Below, one piece after another: positions 10,496 through 19,249 of a DNA stretch of 64,000 nucleotides. The stretch spans positions 117,305,888 to 117,369,887 of the forward strand of contig NC_081181.1 of the NCBI RefSeq assembly GCF_029867415.1, given 5' to 3'. This stretch comes from Vicia villosa. Taxonomy: Eukaryota; Streptophyta; Magnoliopsida; Fabales; Fabaceae. Position numbers and translations under genes: made by a program. Each line of letters begins with the position of its first letter. Position 1 is the first letter of the stretch. The notes beneath the pieces were generated by a model. The model was not told the origin of the DNA and ran no database searches. It was given only the letters and a program-made list of their open reading frames with translations.

Positions 10496-11662
10496 TGTTA
10501 GGAGTGAATTAATGGTAATTTCATGTGTTAAATTAAATACCTTTTGAGCTAAAAGTGAATAGATCTTGTGAATTTTACGGATTTTATAGTTAGAATCGAA
10601 CTTTCGAGGTCGATGCTAATCTTAGAACAACTTGCATCACTTTGGGTGTTATTTGTGCAGATATTGAAGCTAAGAGGCAAAGACTAGGAAACACGCAGGC
10701 GTAGAGCTCTAGACAGGAAGAATCACAAAGAAGAAAGAAGAATTAAAGGGCGAGCCGCGCCAATAAAGGGGCGAGATGCGCCAAACTCTCTGCCTTGAGT
10801 TCGCGCCGCGCCATTGCGTGCCAAGGCGCGGTGGCTGCTTTACAAAGTTAAAATATTATAAATAGAAGCCCTAGGCCTCATAAGAGAGGGATCTTTTGTG
10901 AGCGAAATTAGGAGAGCATTCTGAGTTTGCAGTCAAGAATAAAAATTGAAGGCCAAATCTTTACCAATCGAAGATATTCCATTGATGAAGATGAATCCGT
11001 CTATTAATTCTTGTGTGTTCTTCATGCCTATGGAGAGCTAAATTCCTCTTGTTGAGTTTAAGGTAGTAATTAACCTATGAATATACAATATCATTGATTC
11101 TTTCCTATGAACAATTGTTTGAATTTATTATCAATAAGAAACCTTGTTTTTATATTAAATTATCGTGGAGTCTTTGATCGAAAGAAAAGATTCTAACTTT
11201 TGCCCTAGGTTACTATATTGATTCAATCTCAATTTGCAGAGATGGAATTGTGATTGAGTTTTCATAATTATCGTTCCTTATTACGATTATCGATATTGAT
11301 ATTTGGAGAGATCGAATCTCATACCGGTAAAAGTCTATCTAATTTGATTTGCAGACATGGAATCATATTTGAGGATAAGTGAAGATAGTAAGTCAAAAGA
11401 TTGTTCAATTGTGAATTAATTGATAAATTGTATAGGAATAGGTTGATGAACCCTAAGGCTCAACATATTTCCTTAATCGTTAACAAACGTTCATTATTTG
11501 CATTTACATTATTGTTTACATTTGATAGTACTATAATCATAAAACAAATCCAATTAACTTTTCTCACTCAAAATAATCAACTATAGAACGGCAGTGATAT
11601 TAAACCAATCCCTGTGGATATGATATATTACCGAAAATATTTACCCACAAATACTTTCAACA
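10496..11662 (+). repeat. 3' LTR of the Athila-like element
   Basis: Same length (1,167 bp) as the 5' LTR and about 99% identical by eye. Substitutions include loss of some CpG positions in the GC-rich block (for example GAGACG to GAGATG). Followed by AAAAC, the target duplication. Confidence 0.93.
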
Positions 11663-11807
11663 AAAACCAATTACAGGTCCAGGAAGTTCTAGTGACCAGC
11701 CAATTATGCTTCTTGAAATTGAAGAGAAACAATGTTCAAAGGATGCCAAACTTGGAGTTTCAACAAGGTCTATGAAGACATGGAAGACCAAGAAACATAG
11801 AGATTAA

Positions 11808-12238
11808 GGAATAAATGTTTTGTTGTAATAGATCTAAGTATTGTAATTTATTGATCTCTATTGTTCATTTTGTGCTTTTGTACTATGCTTATTTTGACAT
11901 TTTATGCTTTTGTGGTATGTTCCAATTGTAACAAAATTATGCACCAAGTGTGATTGTATCAGACATATGCACTAAGTGTTTCCTTTGTATATCTAAAATT
12001 ATGCACTATGTTCCAATATCATTATGTGCTTCAAATATCATTATGTTTCACATTTCATAACAGAACTTGAGGTTTCATTAACAAAATTGTAACAAAATTA
12101 CATAACAGTACTGCAGCACATTCATAACATAAGTGCAACACATTAAGATCAAAGCAATTACAAACAGACCAATTGTAACAAAATTGTAACAAAATTACAT
12201 AACAAAACTCCAATACATTCATAACAGACCAATTTCAA
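11808..12238. other. MULE spacer between transposase and GRF gene
   Basis: 3' flanks of two convergent genes. AT-rich, with a loosely repeated phrase containing AACAAAATTGTAACAAAATTACATAACA (around 12080-12200). No coding sequence seen. Confidence 0.6.
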
Positions 12239-12653
12239 CTACACTAACTTAACCACAACTGCAAACACCATCCATGATAGACCAAGGACAATCATCAACC
12301 AGTAATTTTTTCTCTTTTCCATTACAATCTTTCTCTTAAGTTTTTCAATTTTATCGTGCCTTCCAACTTTGAAATAAATCACATCAACAATCTCTTTCGA
12401 ATTCTTTCAAGTAAGCATTGTTCATTTCACATTGGGGACATCTGGACGGAGTATTTTCATTCAATTCAACCGCGCTGAGGAAATCGTCCCACAAGAATAG
12501 ATCACAACCTCCCATGGTATTCCTACATTTCCAGAATTTTTTACGTGGGTTTTCAGCTGATTTGGAGACCCACATCTTCATGGTTGAGTTGCACCCACAT
12601 ACTGGCATACCCTTTCCAAGATCATTCGTTGAGGAAGACTTGCTTCCACCCAT
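12239..12653 (-). pseudogene. MULE-borne GRF-type zinc-finger membrane protein, frameshifted
   Basis: Starts with ATG at 12653. The N-terminal part carries a GRF-type zinc finger: Cys-Gly-Cys, then KMWVSKSAENPRKKFWKC, then GGCDLFLWDD, the spacing and residues of the zf-GRF family. A Cys pair (CPQC) follows. The straightforward frame stops at 12384. A shift of one base near 12387 restores a lysine-rich coiled-coil-like stretch and a hydrophobic C-terminus (LMIVLGLSWMVFAVVV) ending at 12239, the usual architecture of these small plant proteins. It is transcribed from the right TIR, convergent with the transposase, as mudrB is in maize MuDR; homology with MURB is not claimed. Its role in transposition is unknown. 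Confidence 0.75.
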
Positions 12654-12796
12654 CCCAGCTGACGACGGAGCGGCATAGGAAGAGTTGAAGAAGATGAATA
12701 CTGGAACGAAGAAGTCAGAGAGAATGGGGAAAGAAAACCCTAGATATGAAGAATTAATACAACTTATGCCATGTTGTCATCCTTATGTGGCCAAAT

Positions 12797-12979
12797 TGTG
12801 TAATAAAATTAACATAAAATGCCACGCGTGAAATTGAAGAATAATATTCCCTTCCACCTGGCAATTGGGGGGCTGTACGAGGGAATCTACAATACATAAG
12901 GGGGCACTTAAAAAAAACATTACCAGAGTCTAAAACCAATACTCGCTGACATTATACGGGGGTTTTATATATTTAATCA
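12797..12979 (-). repeat. MULE right terminal inverted repeat
   Basis: About 183 bp, reverse-complementary to 2125-2306. Probably contains the promoter of the GRF gene, whose ATG lies 144 bp inside the repeat's inner edge. Followed by the TSD TAATTTTTT at 12980-12988. Confidence 0.88.
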
Positions 12980-12988
12980 TAATTTTTT

Positions 12989-13095
12989 TGACTCGCCATC
13001 CAACTTATTTTGTATGTATGATTGAATACCTTCGGCCTGTTTGGTGGCAAGGTGTCCTATGTTGATCAAGAACCCCAAATAGTTCGCTGACATTC
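12989..13095 (-). pseudogene. 5' part of the exon split by the MULE
   Basis: Preceded on the minus strand by an acceptor (CTATAG, 13096-13101). It stays open in the frame that begins M-S-A-N-Y-L-G-F-L-I-N, and is interrupted by the MULE target site. The other part of the exon lies at 2095-2124. The frame is lost in mRNA unless the MULE is removed. Confidence 0.5.
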
Positions 13096-13196
13096 CTATA
13101 GATACAAATGCTATGTAAATATCTGAATTGTTGTAACAAATGTTAATTTATAAATGATACATAGAAAAATTAATTAAAAACTGAATAAGATACTTA

Positions 13197-13528
13197 CGAG
13201 CACCATAAAGACAAGATAGATGTGGAGAGCCATTTAACACCGACAATTAATTTATTAAGGTCCACCCTATCAATATAAACTGAGAATTCACTTGTCTGAT
13301 GAGTCATTTCTAGTAAGAAGGAATCTTCTTTAAGATTTTGAATCATTTTTAGGTAATCTTCAGAAGCAGCAGTGTTTTCGATTACATCTGCAGTAGTCAT
13401 AAGCTTAGAACAACTTTTGTTAATGCTCGTACCCACATATTTCACATTCTGTAAAAAATAATTGTACGCGCACGTAACATCAATCTCAGTTGTAGATAAT
13501 TTAATCAGTTCATGATGCATTGATTCAA
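13197..13528 (-). pseudogene. Exon-like segment of an unrecognised minus-strand gene
   Basis: An open frame of about 110 codons bounded by an acceptor (CCTAG before 13528) and a strong donor (GTAAGT from 13202 down). It is predicted mostly helical, with a mix of charged and hydrophobic residues and no motif I recognise. The phase of its donor does not match the open frame of the next exon at 13095. Either a 1-nt indel has occurred or a splice site is misplaced. No nuclear family could be assigned. Confidence 0.4.
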
Positions 13529-13716
13529 CCTAGGAAAACTATTGATGTAAGCTATAGTGACTGTTTTGAAGAAACTGATATATATTTTCTGTGAAATTGG
13601 CGACACTGAGACTATGCATGATGAGTATATGAATACTGAATTTTTGCTTTTTCAGGGAATAGTGGCAATTTAGTTGAATAATCATGTAACATGTTGATTT
13701 CTCTGTTGTTTCCACT

Positions 13717-13721
13717 GTGAC
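13717..13721. repeat. Target-site duplication GTGAC, left
   Basis: GTGAC before the left LTR; repeated at 16033-16037 after the right LTR. Confidence 0.88.
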
Positions 13722-13995
13722 TGATAGGAGGTGCAATTAGATATTTTAATTAGTATTATAATGTTAGTTGTTATTTTATTTGGAATGTTGTTGAATTGAG
13801 CTTTTACTAGTATTTGGGTGTTTAAGTTTATTACCCATTAGAAGTATTATATATTGTAGTCTCATTGAGACATTAGGAAAAGAAATGAAATCAAATGTTA
13901 TCTTTTATTCTCTATTTCCTTAGTTGCTTTTATTCTTTCTAGATTTGTAGTTGTTTTTCTTAGTTTGTTAGGATTCTTAAATGAGCATCCTATCA
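13722..13995 (+). repeat. Left LTR of the Bs1-like element
   Basis: Begins TGATAGGAGGTGCAATTAG and ends GCATCCTATCA. Confidence 0.9.
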
Positions 13996-14029
13996 ATTGG
14001 TGCTTTCATTTCGATCTCATTCCCGCTAA

Positions 14030-14430
14030 ATGGAATTTGTGATGCCATTTATGAATTTTTATGGAGTAGAAGAGGCATATTGGTGGATCCTTTCCACTGA
14101 AAAATATTTTAGAACCAAAAATATTATAGAAGATGAAGAAGATGAAGGTGGTGGAAATTGCAATGAGAGGTCATGCTCTCAAATGATGGAGATGGCGCTC
14201 TCAATCTCATCCATCGATGTCTTGGAATACATTTGCGGATCTAGTTCTTTGGTATTTTAAACCTGAATGGAGACACCTTTTTCAAGATTTAGATGAAGAA
14301 ATAGAACCAACTGATGAATCAATGGATTCCATAGATCCAATCTGTAAAGCTATTCTGGAAGAAATACCGCCACCAACTGATGAATCAATGGATTTCATGG
14401 TTGTCAAACTGGTTTTGCTCACATATGTGG
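14030..14430 (+). pseudogene. Gag-like remnant in the Bs1-like element
   Basis: The first frame (14030-14260) includes a segment like the Retrotrans_gag start (EEAYWWILSTEKYFRTKN). A second frame overlapping it by 44 bp continues the gag-type pattern (SWNTFADLVLWYFKPEW, from 14217), so a frameshift near 14215 splits them. An 18-bp phrase encoding PTDESMD is repeated at 14309 and 14371. Too short to give a working Gag. Confidence 0.5.
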
Positions 14431-15573
14431 AATCATGGCGACAACAACCCTGCAAGCTGTTCAAGGATGTCAGTGTCGGCTTCCTTTCCGGTATTGAAAT
14501 GGCCATCCGACTATGCTTTTTATTTAGGATTGGTCCCCACTATTGGCTATGAGTGTAACTGTGTTATTGGAAGCAAATTCTTTGTTCTTGCAGCAAAACA
14601 TGGAACTGTTATTCATGCTTGCAAACTGTTTGAGAAATTGCCTTATAGAGAGGTTGTGATATGGTCAAAGGTATTTAAGAACGTTGCTTGCTTTTGCTCA
14701 ATTAATTTGGTTTCCTACTTCTTCCCATACTCTTTGCTTGTTGTTCGCTTGGTTTTCACTTTTCAAAATCACCAAGCTTGTCCTAATGTAGAGCTCATGA
14801 GCACTATTACGTTTTCACATGCTAAGGGTTCTCTTCAAATTTTCATTGACTTACAAGATACTCAAACAAAACATCAAGCAACACATCTCTCCACCAAAGA
14901 AAACAATATCGGAAATGCTGTTGCCGCTCTTATGGCAGATTTTGCTCCTAAGACAAAGGTTCTTAGAAATGGTAAATGGTGCGAGAAAGAAGCTCCAATC
15001 TTAGTTCCAGGTGATATCACTAGCATCAAACTTTGTGACATAATACCATTATATGCTCGTCTTCTAGAAGGTGATCTTTTAAAGGTTAACCAAGCAACAT
15101 TAACAGGAAAATCACTTCCGGTCACTCGACATCCAGAACAAAAAGTTTTCTCATATTCAACTTGCAAACAAGGAGAAAATGAAGTCATTTTTATTGCAAC
15201 CACTGTTCACACATTCATCAGAAGAGCAACACATTTGGTTGACAATATAAACAATGTTGGACAATTCCATATGGTTCTCAAATCAACTGAAAATTTTTGT
15301 ACCTGTTCTATTACAGTTGTAATTTTGATTGGTAGAATTCCTATTATTATGACAACTATTTTATTTGTGTCAAGGGCTATTGGTTCTCATAAATTTTCTG
15401 AACAAGGTGCTACTACAAAAAGCATAATTGCCATTGAGGAAATAGCTGGTGTAGCCATTCTTGACAGTGGAAAGACAGAGACTTTTACATTTACCACATT
15501 GCTCATTGATATGGACTTGATTAAAGTTTTTATTAAGGGTATATATGGAACTTGTGATTCCTCTTGTTGCTAG
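14380..15573 (+). pseudogene. Captured PPR-like and plasma-membrane H+-ATPase fragments (one 397-codon frame)
   Basis: A single open frame joins unrelated host pieces. Near 14540-14690 a PPR-like helical pair is visible ([25 protein letters not shown]). From about 14890 to 15535 the sequence follows a P3A-type plasma-membrane H+-ATPase: [42 protein letters not shown] and on to the phosphorylation loop. About 25 codons around one membrane hairpin are missing between SITVV and LIGRIPI. The catalytic DKTGT is changed to GKTET, so the phosphorylated Asp is gone. It has no introns, which points to capture from mRNA. It cannot pump protons; whether the chimera is translated is unknown. Confidence 0.82.
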
Positions 15574-15759
15574 TACTGTTAGGTGGTTGAATAAAGAGCT
15601 TGTATCAAAGGTAGCCACTTTTGGAGTTGCCAAAATTGTGACTCCAGTAACCAAAAGAGAAAAAATTCAGTTTTTTTACTGCATGACCTTATGACTACAT
15701 TACATCCGGGAGTAATTTTAGAACCTTGAGGATAAGGTTCAATGTGAACCAGGCGGCAA

Positions 15760-16032
15760 TGATAGGAGGTGCAATTAGATATTTTAATTAGTATTATAAT
15801 GTTAGTTGTTATTTTATTTGGAATGTTGTTGAATTGGGCTTTTACTAGTATTTGGGTGTTTAAGTTTATTACCCATTAGAAATATTATATATTGTAGTCT
15901 CATTGAGACATTATGAAAAGAAATGAAATCAAATGTTATCTTTTATTCTCTATTTCCTTAGTTGCTTTTGTTTTTTCTAGATTTGTAGTTGTTTTTCTTA
16001 GTTTGTTAGGATTCTTAAATTAGCATCTATCA
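15760..16032 (+). repeat. Right LTR of the Bs1-like element
   Basis: 273 bp, same start as the left LTR, ending GCATCTATCA with one base missing. Followed by GTGAC at 16033-16037. Confidence 0.9.
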
Positions 16033-16037
16033 GTGAC

Positions 16038-16500
16038 TGTGAAGATATACCAACACGAACACATGAAGGTTAAAAAAAACAAAATCAATTGTATATTAAT
16101 AACACTGCATGTGTTGGTTGAAACTAAGGACCAAATCTTTGTTTTCTACGTACAGTATCAGATTTAGTGATTAAGCAGCAAAGAAGCTAGCTTTAAGAGC
16201 ATCATGATGGTTCAATACTAATAAAACTGGTTCTAAGGATTAAGTTGATGAGGTATTGAGAGAAGAATAGATTCGTCACTAGGCAACTTCTCATTAAAAA
16301 TAGATATATTTAAACCATCCCCTATGCCTATAAAGTTAAGGTATTGCCGTATCCTTACATTTTCTACATGTGAAAGAATGAATACTAGTAGTTTTCATAA
16401 AAGTTTTGTCTATTATAAGCTATGCAGCTTCTGTTGAATGAATGTTGTTGCTATGGAATTGAGTATTGAGTATTGTAGATAGAATAGGCGTCATGTTATA
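16038..16500. other. Intergenic DNA, nothing recognised
   Basis: No coding frame or repeat identified between the Bs1-like element and the snRNA-type promoter. Confidence 0.5.
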
Positions 16501-16504
16501 TTAA

Positions 16505-16554
16505 AGTCCCACATCGAATGGTTCAGTGATATTGGATAATATGAGTGCTATAAG
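16505..16554 (+). promoter_or_regulatory. Plant snRNA-type promoter (USE plus TATA)
   Basis: AGTCCCACATCG at 16505-16516 is an exact plant Upstream Sequence Element. TATAAG follows at 16549-16554. The 32-bp gap is close to the spacing of Pol II-type snRNA genes (four helical turns) rather than the roughly 24-bp gap of Pol III types. Confidence 0.6.
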
Positions 16555-16579
16555 AATAGAAGATTACAGCGCTTTCAAA

Positions 16580-16714
16580 TCAATGATTCTTCAGGCAGCA
16601 ACGGGATATGATGAGTGGTCGAGTCTCGCATTAAAAATGTGAGTTGGGTGTCTGCCCCAAGCCTGTTACGACAATTGGGCACTCTCATTTGATCAGTCTG
16701 ATCCCTATAATTTT
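16580..16714 (+). ncRNA. Candidate box C/D small RNA, possibly U3-derived
   Basis: Downstream of the USE/TATA pair lies ATGATGA (box C, 16608-16614) and CTGA (box D, 16698-16701). They are bracketed by GGGAT (16603-16607) and ATCCC (16701-16705), which pair as a terminal stem. Between them are two hairpins: CTCGCAT/ATGTGAG around 16625-16643, and TTGGG/CCCAA around 16645-16665. The 3' half (GTGTCTGCC...GCCTGTTACG...GGGCACTC...GTCTGA) looks to me like the 3' domain of plant U3 snoRNA. The conserved U3 5' domain is not present, so it could be a pseudogene. The U3 link is from memory, not alignment. Confidence 0.4.
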
Positions 16715-17050
16715 ATACCCAAAGGGGGTAACGCAAGTTAAAGTTTTTTCAACGGATTTGTTTTCATTAAATTTGTAATTTCAAAGTTTTGTTTTACGTT
16801 TTAAAATTGAGTGAATTTTATTTTATATATTTATTATGGATATATGTAGTATTTTTAAGTAAAATTTGTTAAAATATAAAAAAATCTATTAAAAAAATGA
16901 AAAAATAAAAAATTGCGAGCTTGTATGTCTCGCTTTTTTTGGGCGTAAGACGGGGTGAGAGATCGCCTGTTTCTACAAAACTCTATATTAGAGAGTGATA
17001 GCCTAAATGTACATTTAAACTTAAAAACATAAAAACACAAACACAAAAAT

Positions 17051-17357
17051 ACAGGGCGGAACGGAAAAATTTATTTAGATGACAATGCTCGTAACCGTCT
17101 GCGAAATACAGGGCGGAACGGAGCGGACATATTAAAAATGCCCGTAACTGTCTGCGAAATACAGGGCGGAACGGAAAAATTTATTTAGATGACAATGCTC
17201 GTAACCGTCTGCAAAATACAGGGCGGAACGGAGCGGACATATTAAAAATGTCCGTAACTGTCTGCGAAATACAGGGCGGAACGGAAAAATTTATTTAGAT
17301 GACAATGCTCGTAACCGTCTGCGAAATACAGGGCGGAACGGAGCGGACATATTAAAA
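17051..17357. repeat. 110-bp compound tandem repeat, 2.8 copies
   Basis: Units begin at 17051, 17161 and 17271. Each is made of two half-units, 57 and 53 bp, both starting ACAGGGCGGAACGGA and ending CGTCTGCGAAAT or CTGTCTGCGAAAT, with different centres. Copies are nearly identical, so the expansion is recent. GC-rich CGGAACGGAGCGG stretches stand out from the AT-rich surroundings. No gene is encoded. Confidence 0.9.
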
Positions 17358-17731
17358 GGTGAGAGCCTCAATTTTTGATCCGCCCAGACAAAACAGACAT
17401 GTAGATTTATTTTGCCACCCCTTAACTGAATTGCCAAGATAATCAAGGCACCAAACCTGCCTATATATTCAAATAAAATATAAGATGGAAAAATACCTCA
17501 ACTTGCAGCCGCCCAAAATAATATTGCATAGCAAATGTCAGCTTTGACACAAACTCTTCAACAACTCAAACAAAAAATTCAATGAAATTAATTATCGAAA
17601 ATGGGTCCCAATATTTCCATATGAAGATTAAATAATATCAATAAAGTGTTCAACATTTGAACAAATATAAGTTTTCAAAAAAGGGTTATTAGCTTTACTT
17701 TCATGAACCAAAATTAATTCACGGGCTATAT
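17358..17731. promoter_or_regulatory. Upstream region of the small gene at 17732
   Basis: Non-coding. A TATATATTCAAA element at 17461-17472 is a possible TATA box about 260 bp before the ATG. Confidence 0.35.
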
Positions 17732-18064
17732 ATGATGGAACCAGAGTACCCAGAAGGATCAGCTTCATGTTGCTTTTGTTTCTCCACCAAGAAAGATGTT
17801 TCAAGCAATAACAAAAGCAAAGGAGTTTCAAGTTTAGGCCAAGTTGAATGGAAAAAGAATGATGAAATTTTATCTGATATGAGCACTTTTTCTGTCAAAG
17901 AACAAGAGAGGAGGTTGAAGAAAGCTTTGGAAGATGAAAAGAAGGTAAAAACTGAGGCAGAGAGGGTTGTTCAATGGGTGAAACAGGAATCATCAAGAAT
18001 TGATGTTTCTACAATCAATTCAATTCTTAGTGAAAACAAGAAGAAAGAGGAAGATGTTTATTAG
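17732..18064 (+). CDS. Small uncharacterised plant protein (110 aa), single exon
   Basis: The frame starts M-M-E-P-E and ends at TAG 18062. I keep the first ATG; the second, one codon later, is equally possible. The N-terminus has a Cys cluster (ASCCFCFS) that could be a lipidation or metal site. The middle has WKKNDEILSDMSTFSVKEQE, followed by a strongly charged helical region of alternating Lys/Glu (about residues 57-85) that could form a coiled coil, then VVQWVKQESSRID. I believe similar short proteins exist in other dicots but cannot name the family or its function. An AATAAA-like signal lies near 18170. It stands alone between repeats and shows no sign of decay. Confidence 0.65.
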   Translation: MMEPEYPEGSASCCFCFSTKKDVSSNNKSKGVSSLGQVEWKKNDEILSDMSTFSVKEQERRLKKALEDEKKVKTEAERVVQWVKQESSRIDVSTINSILSENKKKEEDVY

Positions 18065-18840
18065 ATATAGGGTTTGATTATAAGAAATATTTGTAAAGTG
18101 TATAAACAATATATTTGCTCTGAAATTTCCATGTTTTTTCTATATATGATACTAATAATTGTCATTAATAAAATGAAATATGTTTATCGCTATAGTTGAA
18201 AACTTTGATATATAGTTATTTCTGAGGCTTCAAGTTAGGTGTAATTTGATTGCTATGTAAAAGAAAGCAATACGGTTGTTGACAATGGTCAATAAAAGTA
18301 CATGGATTATGGATAGATGATTGGGAAGTGTCTAAGTAATTTAATTTTATTAAGGATAAAAAGTTTCTAGACGACCAAAAATTGTTTTAGACTAGATCAA
18401 GTCCACTTTATGATCTTAAGTAATTTACATACCAGCCCTATCTGATAAGTAAGAGATTGGGAGGGGGACAAATGTTGCCGGATAATGACAAAAATTTCAG
18501 AGGACATCAGTGCTAATAATTACACTCATAACTATGGTTTCCTCTAAACTATACCAATGTTTAAGGTACACAATTTCTACTCTAGTACTTGCTACTTCTT
18601 CATTTATTGGTTTGATTGTGGGACTTGCTACTTCTTCATTTATTGGTTTGATTGTGGTGTTCATAGGTATCATCCTCCTTAGTTTCAATCCAACATCTAT
18701 TAGCTTGCACGCCAAACTTTGAAGTCATTAATTTGTGTTGTATCGAAGTATCGTGAAAAACAAATTAAAACTATGAGAAAAATTGATTTTTTTAACAAAC
18801 ATAAGAAACTCTATTAAATTTTCACAAAAGAGAAAGAAGA
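18065..18840. other. Intergenic DNA with a 36-bp direct repeat
   Basis: Mostly non-coding. A phrase (ACTTGCTACTTCTTCATTTA and following) is repeated twice in tandem at 18585-18656; the short hydrophobic frame across it (18510-18722) is probably chance. Confidence 0.5.
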
Positions 18841-18845
18841 GGGAA

Positions 18846-19230
18846 GAAGAAGAAAATTAGGATTGGTTGTAACTATTTTTCTATTTACTTATTCAACAAG
18901 GGTTTATAGATTACAAGTGAGTGAATAACAACAATCAACCTCTTTTAACAACCTGAGAGAACTAGTCTATTTATAAACTATTAAACTAACTTAGATTACA
19001 GCTAACTTAAACAATTGAGTTAAACAAGCAGGCTCAATTCAACATGCTAACAAACTTAGCAATATCGACTACTGCATGCTAGAACACATTTCGACTACAG
19101 TATACATGATTTCCACATCAGCATGTGAACAGACTTCGACAACATTCTCAATCTCTGCCGAACCAAGAAGATATCCCTGTCGACACTAGTGTTCGATCCA
19201 TAATCTTACAATTTGAATTCAGTTCAGTTC
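18846..19230 (-). repeat. Ty1/copia LTR fragment, reverse orientation
   Basis: On the minus strand it reads like a copia LTR. A TGTTAGCATGTTGAATTGAG-type start lies at 19053. A TTTATAAATAGAC box follows (about 18967-18979), then the AG-rich tail to 18846. Sequence upstream of the LTR start (19054-19230) may belong to the element's interior or to another insertion. No partner LTR found. Confidence 0.45.
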
Positions 19231-19249
19231 ACTCATATGGATTATTGGT

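Larger units (their letters stand above)
5509..11662 (+). mobile_element. Athila-like Ty3/gypsy LTR retrotransposon, internally deleted
   Basis: Two LTRs of exactly 1,167 bp (5509-6675, 10496-11662) differ by about 12 substitutions by my count (around 1%). This suggests insertion within roughly the last half million years if a grass-type substitution rate is applied. The primer-binding site at 6679-6696 is complementary to the 3' end of plant tRNA-Asp, as in Athila elements. The polypurine tract AAGTTGGGGAGAG (10481-10493) precedes the 3' LTR. The only long frame encodes Gag-protease joined to the integrase C-terminus; reverse transcriptase, RNase H and the integrase core are missing. It therefore needs a helper. 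5-bp TSD AAAAC. Confidence 0.93.
2514..11807 (+). pseudogene. MULE (MURA-type) transposase, degraded and split by an LTR element
   Basis: Exon 1 is only ATG TCT CAG (2514-2522), intron 2523-2633, exon 2 2634-4079, intron 4080-4178, exon 3 4179-5123, intron 5124-5219, exon 4 5220-5508, resuming at 11668 and ending at TAA 11805-11807. All introns are GT-AG and keep phase. Domains in order: an acidic N-terminal segment, the MuDR DNA-binding domain (near 3260-3520), the MULE catalytic domain with GVDGCHL (D1) and SDQQK (D2), a SWIM zinc finger (CxC...CRHA, 4745-4795) and a CCHC knuckle (5040-5090). Ten in-frame stops were found at 2691, 3531, 3954, 4275, 4377, 4584, 4758, 4866, 4902 and 5283, with no frameshift. 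The retrotransposon sits in the last exon. It would have cut and joined the element's ends; it cannot now make a full protein. Confidence 0.9.
2125..12979 (+). mobile_element. Mutator-like transposon (MULE), with a nested LTR retrotransposon
   Basis: The element is bounded by long terminal inverted repeats of about 182 bp (2125-2306 and 12797-12979). They match through most of their length and differ at the outermost two or three bases. A 9-bp duplication TAATTTTTT flanks it. It encodes a MURA-type transposase on the plus strand (2514-11807, degraded) and a GRF zinc-finger protein on the minus strand (12239-12653). Of its 10,855 bp, 6,154 belong to a later LTR-retrotransposon insertion at 5509-11662, so the original MULE was about 4.7 kb. 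It interrupts an exon of a minus-strand host gene. Autonomous in origin, now defective because the transposase has many stops. Confidence 0.9.
13722..16032 (+). mobile_element. Bs1-like LTR retrotransposon carrying host gene fragments
   Basis: LTRs of 274 bp (13722-13995) and 273 bp (15760-16032) differ by about six substitutions and one indel by my count (around 2%). They are flanked by the 5-bp duplication GTGAC. A primer-binding-site-like sequence TGGTGCTTTCATT follows the left LTR (13998-14010). The 1.76-kb interior has no protease, reverse transcriptase or integrase. It holds a short damaged gag-like piece, then a PPR-like fragment, then an intronless piece of a plasma-membrane H+-ATPase. 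The closest described parallel is maize Bs1, which also carries part of a plasma-membrane H+-ATPase. It must depend on proteins supplied by another element. Confidence 0.9.

Noticed and set aside
18510..18722. Short hydrophobic protein with a duplicated segment
   Set aside because: Created by a 36-bp DNA duplication; no start context or homology seen.
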